Origin: Candidatus Altimarinota bacterium
Lineage (GTDB): Bacteria > Patescibacteriota > Gracilibacteria > BD1-5 > UBA6164
Direction of reading: 5' to 3'
DNA length: 64,000 bases
NCBI GenBank assembly: GCA_028696815.1
Contig: JAQVGG010000003.1
Location: 1-64,000, forward strand
Position numbers and translations under genes: made by a program. Shown piece after piece: positions 56,521 to 64,000 of the stretch. A model generated the notes under the pieces. The model did not search any database. It was not told where the DNA came from and saw only the letters and a program-made list of their open reading frames with translations. Within the stretch, counting starts at the first letter, position 1. The number at the start of each line of letters is the position of its first letter.

Positions 56521-56553
56521 AAATCCTACTCCTTCAGAGTAGGATTTTTTGAG
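56521..56553 (-). terminator. Terminator of the HEPN/KAP operon
   Basis: Stem AAAATCCTACTC/GAGTAGGATTTT. The HEPN gene's TAG stop is in the stem. Confidence 0.92.
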
Positions 56554-57212
56554 CTATTATCATATTCAAAACATAAACCCATAATTAATTCAATTAACAT
56601 AAGCATTCATCAAGTTCAAATTAAAGAAAACACACTAATTCATTCTTTAATATCATCAATATTTATTTCTAATTGAATCGCATGAGGTGGTTCATTTGTT
56701 ATCGTAAAATCAATTTTTAAAAAATTAATTCATTCTTTTTTATGATATTTTTTCCATCAATCAAAATCAGATTTTTTTAATTTATATTCTCTAGTTATTG
56801 AATGGGAAAATATATTTCTGAATAACTTTATTATAGAATATAATGCATTAAATTGATTTCATAATTTTGTACTACATAAATCATAGAAGTCTTTATCTCA
56901 TGCATTCTTTAAATCTAATAATTCATTAAATTTAGAAATTATATCTGTAAAAGACTGAATAAGTCATATTTCTGCAATTAATCAAAATCATCTTCATTTT
57001 GAATTTGATATTTCAATTGCATGGCATATATGATCATTTCTTAAAATATATTGATTTCATGTATCAAAATCAATTGAAAATGGAGGATTATTTTCTTTTA
57101 AGATTTTGGGATAATTTTTAAGTTGAGTTTTTGCTAATATTTCAAAAAATATTGATGTCTGCAAAAATGTATAACTATCTTTAATTAAAATGAAAGGTTT
57201 TGTGTTAGTCAT
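56526..57212 (-). CDS. HEPN-like protein
   Basis: 228 aa. Mostly helical; the central LFRNIFSHSITREYKLKKSD contains R-x4-H (RNIFSH), the catalytic pattern of HEPN RNases. Preceding helix SIIKLF and DIISKFNELLDLKNAGDKDF fit the bundle. A C-terminal hydrophobic helix (GMLMLIELIMGL) may anchor it. Pairs with the NTPase gene 24 bases upstream. HEPN toxins cut RNA in many defence and toxin systems. Family assignment by motif only. Confidence 0.65.
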
Positions 57213-57236
57213 AGTTTTATGTAAAATAGTTAAACT

Positions 57237-58535
57237 TTAATCTAAAAAATCATCTATAATTCAAACATAATTATTTTTTCGATTAAAATCATCAGTAAAA
57301 TATAAAACCCCATCTTTTGCTTTTCATGAAATATATTTGTAAGATACAAACTTTATTGGTACATTATATGAAAAAACTCTTGTTTTTATAACCTTTTTAT
57401 CTCAAGAATAATCTTCCTCATAAATATCAGTAAACCTTTGTCATCTATCAACTCTATGATTTTCTCTAAAAACACTATCAATCAAAGCAGAAAATATACT
57501 CTCACTTCATCAAACTTTTTTAGTCTTTCTCCATATATCAATATAAAAATCTCATGAGTTATGTTTAATATACTTTGCTGTTTCAAATACAATAGATAAC
57601 CTCCAATCAACTCATTCTCATTGTTTTTTTAATAAAGCAATATAATTAGAATTAGCATTTCTTAAAATATGTTTTAAAGTTCTCATTGTAATTTGGTCTG
57701 TAAATTCTTTAAAAATTCACTCTAAAAAAGTAATTACTTGTCATTTTAAATGATTGACACTATATATCTCATCTAAAAATAATTCTTTAACAAAATTATC
57801 TAATTTTACTTCTCTTAATGAATATTCATGAATATAATCTAAAGATTTTAGATAAGATAATTTAACTTCTTCTTTTTTATAATTTTCTTCTCAAATTGGA
57901 ACAACAACAATTATTCTTTTTTCAATTTCGTTAGTTTTTAAAAAATGGTTTAGAGTTTCTAGGAAAAATATTCAATTATCTCATGAACGGTCTATATCTT
58001 CAATAATCATATAAATATTCTCTTCTTTTAATTTATCAAAAATCTCAATTAAAATTTTCTGAAATTCATAAATTTTCGTAATTGGTTCTTTTTTGAATAT
58101 CTCAGAAAATTTATCTAAAAAATTAAAATCAAAATTTTCAGATATAGAGGATGTTATATCAGTTATTATATCTAACCATACAGATTTTGTAGATTTTCAT
58201 TCAATTTGCTTTTTGATTTTTTTTCAGTCTTTTTTTGTATAAGACTGTTTTACAATTTCTAATATAAAAGCTTCCCATAAATCTTTTCTGTCTGGATATT
58301 TCCAAGCATCAAATTCAAACCATTTTGAGTTTTCAGTATATTTATCCTTTATTTGATTAAGAAAAGTAGTTTTTCATGTTCAAAATTTTCAAATAAATCA
58401 AAATAAAGAAGAGAATTTAATACTATCTAACTTTGCAGAAAACCTTTCTATTTCAGAAGTTAAATCTAAAAGATTTTCTGATCTTGAATTCTCTTCAATT
58501 AATTCTGGATTCTTTATAAATCAGGTTGTATACAT
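57237..58535 (-). CDS. KAP-like P-loop NTPase
   Basis: 432 aa. Walker A GFIGKFGTGKTTFLNQI near residue 46, WFEFDAWKYPDRKDLWEAFI (typical KAP W-x-D/E-A-W), Walker B YMIIEDIDRSGDN near 170, RIIVVVPIGEENY (sensor). C-terminal region is a helical then beta tail (GVLYFTDDF). No transmembrane insertion seen. KAP NTPases occur in plasmid and phage exclusion systems. Middle gene of a three- or four-gene operon. Confidence 0.85.
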
Positions 58536-58546
58536 AATTATTATTT

Positions 58547-58765
58547 TTAAAATTTTAATTTTTTCAATTCTCAAATAACTTCACTTACTATATCTGATTT
58601 AATAGCTATAGGATCAATTCAAACTGATAATATTGCATTACAATTAAAATTTGAACATGTATATACAACTCAGGACCATTTCGTTCATCATTCATCAGTA
58701 GCAGGAATCTTTTTTATACTAATTGTTAGTATATAAGTATTACAATATGGGCATCTTTTAAACAT
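58547..58765 (-). CDS. Zinc-ribbon protein, 72 aa
   Basis: MFKRCPYCNTYILTI at the start and YTCSNFNCNAILSV later: CxxC and CxxxxC, a zinc ribbon. The middle (TDEGGTKWSGVV) needs TGA-Gly. 12 bases upstream of the KAP NTPase start on the same strand, hence probably part of the operon. Possible nucleic-acid recognition subunit (inference). Confidence 0.8.
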
Positions 58766-58795
58766 AATTAAAATGGTTAATAAATAAACTAGCTT

Positions 58796-58903
58796 TTACT
58801 TCTTCCTTTTTCAAGGTTTTTCCCATTTTTCATATCAACTTCAATCCCTTTTTCTATCTAACTTCTTTTTTGTTAGATCATCTCATTTATATTTTTTAGG
58901 CAT
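58796..58903 (-). CDS. Very small basic protein, 35 aa
   Basis: ATG 58901-58903 to TAA. MPKKYKGDDLTKKKLDRKRD then GSGYEKWEKPGKRKK. First possible gene of the zinc-ribbon/KAP/HEPN operon. Highly basic; may bind nucleic acid. Could be chance, though the TGA-Gly codons and position support it. Confidence 0.5.
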
Positions 58904-59319
58904 ATTAACAATGATTATTAAATTAAAATATTTTTTAGATAAAAAGGTTTCTAGGCTTTAACCAATTAATCTGAAATCATTATAAGTTTATAAAAAACTA
59001 AGTCAAAAGTTTTTATATACTGTAAATATATATTTTTATATACTTATATTGGATTATATATAATAAATCTGTTATTTAGAATAATAATTTTTATCTATTC
59101 TACTAATTTTTATTACTTTTTATGTTTAATGTTTGTTAATAATTTTTGCATAAACTAAGTTTTTGACATAAAATAAAATTTTGTAGTGAAAATTTAATGT
59201 TGTAGTAATGTGGGGTGATTATAATTAATTGTTTGTGTTTTATTTTTGGCTTTAGTAAAGGAAAAAAGGTTTGACTTAGTAATTATAAATGTATAATATA
59301 ATTTTATAACTAGATAATT
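58904..59319. other. Intergenic; divergent regulatory region
   Basis: No gene. Right part carries the 63-bp repeat (59163-59225). Left part is AT-rich with TATATA tracts that may serve the minus-strand operon. Confidence 0.5.
59163..59225 (+). repeat. Upstream cassette repeat, copy 1
   Basis: 63 bp matching 61891-61953 with about five differences; ends TGATTATAAT, a -10-like box. Lies 95 bases before a start codon. Confidence 0.85.
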
Positions 59320-60576
59320 ATGAGTAAGACAAAATGAGAATATCTTAAAAAGGGGTTTAAAACTAAAGATATTTATTATTTTCAAGATGATGAAAAATGA
59401 ATAAATCAAATATCTAAAGAATCATATAAAAATAATGATATAGAAATTCATTATCCTATTTGATTTGAGTGATGAGAGAAATATTCTTCTATTAAGAAAA
59501 TTACATTTATTGGTTTTTCTTGAAAATTACCTGTTTAAGTTTTTAAAAATCCAAATAGATGATATTGATTTACTAAGCCTTTAAATCCATTTACATATTA
59601 TATTAATGATAAAGGTTTTAAAGAGGTAATAATAGAAAAGGATTCTAAGAATATCTATGATGAAAAAAATAAGGTTTTATATATAAATCAAAATACATTA
59701 GCTTTATTACAAAAGAACTTTTCATCATTTAACACAAAAAAACAAGCTGAGATAGAAGAGTTAAGAGATATAGTATTATACGATATTTTTCCAAGTAATT
59801 TTGATAAACCAGAAGTTAAATATTTGCCAGATGCTTTATCATTAACTCTTTCTAATTGGTGAAATTCTATAGATGAGTTTTCAGAAGCAGACAAAGAAGC
59901 TATACAAGATTTATTTGATAAGCTCTCTTTAACAACTGACTTTCTGTCTAAAGAATCTATAAAGCAAACTAAAGAAATAGTAGATAGTAAGTATTTACAA
60001 AAAACTATTAAAGATTTTGAAATATTATTATCTAGAACTACTGGATGAGATAGTTTAGAAAAATCTTGGCAGAAATTTTTAAAAGAAAATAGCTGGGTTT
60101 TCTCAACTTTATTTGCTCAACCTGTTATCTTTTTTAAAGATGAAGCCTATGTATGATGAAAAACAATTGATAATAAAGATTGAAAATTTTCAGATTTTTT
60201 AGTTAAAAATTCCTTGAGCAATAATGTTTCATTTGTAGAAATTAAAACTCATCTTACTAGCATTCTTAAAAATACTCCTTATAGATGAACAGATGTTTTT
60301 TCCGCTACTGAACACTTAACTTGAAGTATAACTCAAGTTATGAATCAAAGAGATAATTTACAAAAGGAGTTTTATATGGCTAAAGGAAAAAGTAAGGAGC
60401 ATTTTGAAGTTTTTAATTCTAAATGTGTAGTTTTGATATGAAAATTGGATTTATTATCTGATGAACAAAAATCTTCATTTGAGCTTTTTAGAAGTAATAG
60501 TAAAGATGTTGAAATAGTTACATTTGATGAATTATTAGTTAAAATGACTTCTTTACAAGATATACTTAATAAATAA
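59320..60576 (+). pseudogene. Shedu (DUF4263) nuclease, interrupted by TAA
   Basis: 419 codons with one TAA at 59536-59538 (codon 73) in KLPV-stop-VFKNPN. The C-terminal half carries the DUF4263 core: LEKSWQKFLKENSWVFSTLF, KFSDFLVKN (Asp) and SFVEIKTHLTSIL (Glu-x-Lys), then GSITQVMNQRDNL, as in SduA of Shedu anti-phage systems. No start codon soon after the stop, so the full protein is probably not made. The rest is intact, so loss looks recent; readthrough cannot be excluded. Confidence 0.8.
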
Positions 60577-60587
60577 CCATTTCAATT

Positions 60588-61244
60588 ATGCCAATAATAA
60601 AGAAACCATTAAAAACTACTAAAGAAAAAAGTAGAAAAAAAGATAATAAGTTTGATAAATTTATGGATAAAGTATTTAAACTTAATACACATGAAATAGC
60701 ATTAATATGATCTGTAATATTTATATTATGAGTATTAACGGAATATATGATTATTAGTAACTTTGTTTGATGATTTAGTACTCCAATATACCTAATTAAT
60801 TTACAAAATGCAGTACTTTTTTTCTTATTACTATTTTTTATATTTTTTGCAGCAATAATTTATAGTTATGTATTTGTATTTATACTTGTGATTACTTTGG
60901 TTTTGTTATGTTTGTGATTTGATTTAAAAGATTATTACAATTATATATTTATAATTTGAGGTATCATATCTTTCTTATTATTGTTTATTAAGCAATATAG
61001 GAATTTCATTAAAACGCATAAAAAAATAACGATAGGTATTTTTTGAATAACTTTTATCATTTGATATTTTTTGTTAATAAATGTTGTGTCTAATGAATAT
61101 AAAGAAGTAAAATTATATATGAATAATGAGATAATTGATTGAAATTTATATTTTTCAAATTGAGACTATTATTTTGTAAAAATCGATTGAGAAAAATCTT
61201 TAATTCCATGTAGTGATGTTGAAAGAATAGATTTAGTAGAATAG
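60588..61244 (+). CDS. Membrane protein next to Shedu gene
   Basis: 218 aa. A basic N-terminal tail (KKPLKTTKEKSRKKDNKF), then five helices in residues 40-175, and a cytosolic-type C-terminal stretch DGNLYFSNGDYYFVKIDGEK. 11 bases after the Shedu frame, same strand. No family recognised. May be part of the defence cassette, as both lie between the shared flanking repeats. Confidence 0.8.
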
Positions 61245-61261
61245 TGATTTTAATTTATTAA

Positions 61262-61311
61262 TTACCTCCCACTCTACACACTTTCCCAAAAAAGAAAACA
61301 CATATTATTTT
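61262..61311 (+). repeat. Downstream cassette repeat, copy 1
   Basis: CTCTACACACTTTCCCAAAA and ACACATATTATTT, about 90% identical to 62891-62943. Placed right after a plus-strand gene in both cases. Confidence 0.8.
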
Positions 61312-61393
61312 TTGATGTTAATAAATTTTGTGAAAAAGTTTTGATTTTCAAAGAAAAGTGATATAATAGGTATACAAAGTTCTTCGGAATCCA

Positions 61394-61413
61394 CCCATTT
61401 GCTTGCAAATGGG
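61394..61413. terminator. Palindromic hairpin
   Basis: CCCATTTGCTTGCAAATGGG, 9-bp perfect stem, 16 bases beyond the MazF stop on its strand. Lacks a long T-run; could be a terminator or an operator. Confidence 0.5.
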
Positions 61414-61428
61414 CAATAAATAAAAGAA

Positions 61429-61824
61429 TTAGAAAAGTATTTTCTTTAATTCTTTTTTTATTTGTTCAAAATCATCTTTATGGATCATTCAAATTTTTTC
61501 AATAAACCTTTTTTTATCTAAAATTCTAACTTGAGATAATGTAATATAAGACTGCTTATCAAAATATTTATCACTTAGCTTATGATAAAATTTATTGTCT
61601 TTTCACATAGTCGTCATACTGGCAACAAAAACAACACTTCATACAATTTTTATAACTAAAACTGGTCTTGTAAAAAGCTGTCATTTCCCATATGACTCAT
61701 ATCAAATATTTTTTCATAAATTTACATTCCAAACTTCTCTAGTATTTATATAAAAATCTCTATTTTCTCTATCATCAACTGAAATCTTAACTTCATTCCA
61801 ATTATCAAAATTTTGCCTTTGCAT
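61429..61824 (-). CDS. MazF/PemK-like toxin
   Basis: 131 aa. Core pattern: RPVLVIKIVGSVVFVASMTT, FYHKL, SYITLSQVRILDKKRFIEKI and a Leu/Lys-rich helical end, as in MazF/PemK endoribonucleases (PVLVI, Ser-Gln-x-Arg). No antitoxin gene is visible beside it, so it is either solitary or regulated in another way. Opposite strand to both cassettes. Confidence 0.82.
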
Positions 61825-61890
61825 ATTTTTTGTTATTTATAATAATTTCTTTTCATCATAACTAAACCATATTAAATCTACATTAAATTT

Positions 61891-61953
61891 TTAACACAAA
61901 ATAAAATTTTGTAGTGAAAATTTAATATTGTAGTAATGTGAGGTGGTTATAAT
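61891..61953 (+). repeat. Upstream cassette repeat, copy 2
   Basis: Matches 59163-59225; the -10-like TGGTTATAAT is kept while TTGACA reads TTAACA. Lies 92 bases before the dinD start. Confidence 0.85.
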
Positions 61954-62044
61954 CGTTTAACTTTGTATATAAAAAGTATATAATAAATTTTGCATTTCAA
62001 AATAAACCTTTATAATAATTTAAATTAAATTTAATCAACAAAAG

Positions 62045-62887
62045 ATGAAAAAAGAAGAAATTAAAAAACTAACTTGAGATTTTGAATCATTTGCTCAAGA
62101 AATGGATAATTGAATAGAGTTTTGGTTTGCAAGAGACTTGCAATACCTTTTATGATATAAAGAATGGAGAAATTTTCTAAAAATTATTATAAAAGCAAAA
62201 ATATCTCTAGAAACTTCCTGAGAAGATATTTCAGACCATTTTGTTGAAGTCAACAAAATGGTAAAGTTATGACTATGAAGCCAAAGAGAAATAGATGATA
62301 TAATGCTTACAAGAAAAGCATGTTATCTTATAGCAATGAATTGAGATACATCAAAATCTGAAATTGCTTTTGCGCAACAATACTTTGTATTACAAACAAG
62401 AAAAGCTGAAATTATAGAACAAAGGTTATTAGAAAACGAAAGAGTTTTGGCAAGAAATAAATTAGCAAAGACAGAGAAAGAATTATCACAAGTTATATAT
62501 GAACAAACTTGAAGTGATAGAAATTTTTGAATAATTAGAAGCAAATGAGATAAAGCTTTGTTTTGAAAAAATACAGAAGAAATGAAAAATAAATGGTGGA
62601 TACTTAGTAGTAAACCTCTTGCTGATTTTATGCCAACAATTCTTCTAAAAGCTAAAGATTTTGCTACAGAGATTACTATTCACAATGCCAAGTCTAAAAA
62701 AATGGCTACTGAAAACGAAATTTCAAATGAACATATTACTAATAATAGAAGTGTTAGAAAAACATTAATTGAAAGATGAATTACCCCAGAAAACTTAAGA
62801 CCTGAAGAAGATTTAAAAAAAGTTGAGAGAAAAATGAATTCTGAAGCTAAAAAGTGATTAAAAAATCATAAATGATTTTGAAAATAA
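62045..62887 (+). CDS. dinD: DinD-like DNA damage-inducible protein
   Basis: 280 aa. FESFAQEMDNGIEFWFARDLQYLLGYKEWRNF, ISDHFVEVNKMVKLG, LTRKACYLIAMNGDTSKSEIAFAQQYFVLQTRKAEII and the C-terminal ERGITPENLRPEEDLKKVERK are the DinD pattern. E. coli DinD is SOS-induced and inhibits RecA filament action. Full length, 14 TGA-Gly. No LexA box recognised upstream. Confidence 0.92.
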
Positions 62888-62890
62888 ATA

Positions 62891-62943
62891 ATTAACACCC
62901 TCTCTCTACACACTTTCTCAAAAAAGAAAACACATATTATTTC
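62891..62943 (+). repeat. Downstream cassette repeat, copy 2
   Basis: CTCTACACACTTTCTCAAAA and ACACATATTATTT, matching 61262-61311, starting 4 bases after the dinD stop. Confidence 0.8.
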
Positions 62944-63041
62944 TTCTTTTTTATCTTCTCAATAGATAAAAAAAGTCTATAAGGATTGACTTTTAGTGAA
63001 ATATAAGTATATAAAACATATTTACAATTAAATAATATAAA

Positions 63042-64000
63042 ATGGAAAGTATTTCTAAAAATGATATATTAGAAGCTGCTGAAGATTGAGTTATATCATT
63101 ATCAGAGCTAACTTTAGCTATTCAAGATAGATTAAATAATACCTTAGTATGAGATACACCTATTAAAGCTCTTCCAATAATTCAAAAAATAAAAACTCCT
63201 ACAACAACAAAAGAAACTGACAGACTCAATGAAGTTGAAACTTATCTAAATAACACGGCTGATTTAAGAAGTAATTCTAATAAACCAACTTTACAAGAAT
63301 CTAATTGAGTAGTGTATCTTGCTTTATGAGAAGATAATATTTTTGAAGTCAGAGAACAAAGATGAGATGTTTATATAGCATATCATCCAATCAAACAAAT
63401 GTATATAGTTTATAAATTTTTATGAGAAGATTCAGATCAAAATACAAGTTTATTATGATGATTAAATAGTATAGATAAAACAAATATAGATTGATACTAT
63501 AAATTTAATTCTTCAAGGAATATAGAATTTAGCTCCCCTTGGTCTGTATTTTGAAGAAGTGATGTGAAAAAACACGAAACTAGTTATTATTTTATATCAG
63601 AAAATTGAGAAACTCAATCTTTTTGAGATTATAAAAGTGTAAGTGAATTAAAAAAACATTGAAAAGCGGTATTTTTTACATGATATACCTCTTGAGTAGA
63701 AGATGATTTATTGGTTATCCATAATTGAGATAAAGTTGAAAAGATACCTAGTTGATGGAATGTAACTAGAAAATCTGTAAGCTGAAAAAATCTATTATGG
63801 ATTCAATATAATTTATGAAATAATAATAAAGACACTAAACATACTTTAATAGATTTAGATAATATGAATATTATTTTTGAACAAGCCGATAAGTTTACTT
63901 TTAATGTATGAGATTCAGAAAATGGTGTATGAACTTTTGAAGATGAAATTTCTTGGGAATTTTACGAAAAAAGACAATGAGTAGCAAAATTGTTATGAAA
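63042..64000 (+). CDS. Large protein of unknown function, 3' end outside window
   Basis: At least 319 residues, open to the window edge. MESISKNDILEAAEDGVISL, then a Thr-rich linker and repeated segments resembling beta propeller or WG-type repeats (VYLALGEDNIFEVREQRGDV; VVYKFLGEDSD; YYFISENGETQSFGD; LLVIHNGDKVEKIPSG). No signal peptide. Rich in TGA-Gly. Family not recognised. Confidence 0.75.

Overview
The window is AT-rich (roughly a quarter GC) and reads sensibly only if TGA codes for glycine. With TGA as stop nearly every gene breaks up. With TGA as Gly, TSs and helicase P-loops, MscS, Lgt, TopA, FtsK and others become full length, and TGA falls on invariant glycines (for example the GAGSGKT loop of the helicase at 16601-18913). 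TGG stays Trp, and TAA and TAG are the stops. This is genetic code 25, known from the CPR/Patescibacteria lineages Absconditabacteria (SR1) and Gracilibacteria (BD1-5). All CDS coordinates below were traced by hand in that code.

Layout. 1-6.0 kb: lipoprotein, tRNA, a rubrerythrin-VIT iron/manganese transporter, SPFH protein, FemAB ligase and a DegT-type aminotransferase. 6.1-13.4 kb: an accessory stretch (BRO-N protein, EamA transporter, small membrane and unknown genes, an AstE/AspA-like deacylase) separated by copies of a dispersed repeat; it holds a Trp-codon leader with competing hairpins before an unknown gene broken by TAA. 13.4-19.0 kb: Mur ligase, alpha/beta hydrolase, secreted protein and UvrD helicase. 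19.0-24.3 kb: TsaC-ThyA-DHFR-RdgB operon, isochorismatase, rhodanese and small genes. 24.4-35.3 kb: helicase-nuclease, PurN-like formyltransferase, transglutaminase, S41 protease, polymerase I core and NDK. 35.4-35.9 kb: a GC-rich structured RNA with its own promoter and terminator. 36.1-53.4 kb: housekeeping and envelope genes (U32, MscS, RlmE, FtsK, M23 peptidase, Lgt, rhomboid, fibrinogen-domain pilin, TopA, Dus).

53.4-64.0 kb is a defence and stress island: Phd/RelE-type pair, DUF262-HNH nuclease, EcoRI-type adenine methyltransferase between two direct repeats, an RNA-like element with crossing inverted repeats, a HEPN protein with a KAP-type P-loop NTPase and zinc ribbon, a Shedu (DUF4263) nuclease interrupted by TAA, a MazF/PemK toxin and DinD. 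Two cassettes here share the same upstream and the same downstream flank.

The most unusual feature is a family of GC-rich palindromic elements lying inside reading frames (two helicases, Lgt, Dus), resembling Rickettsia palindromic elements. In both helicases the element sits in the same linker. No CRISPR array, rRNA operon or integrase was found.
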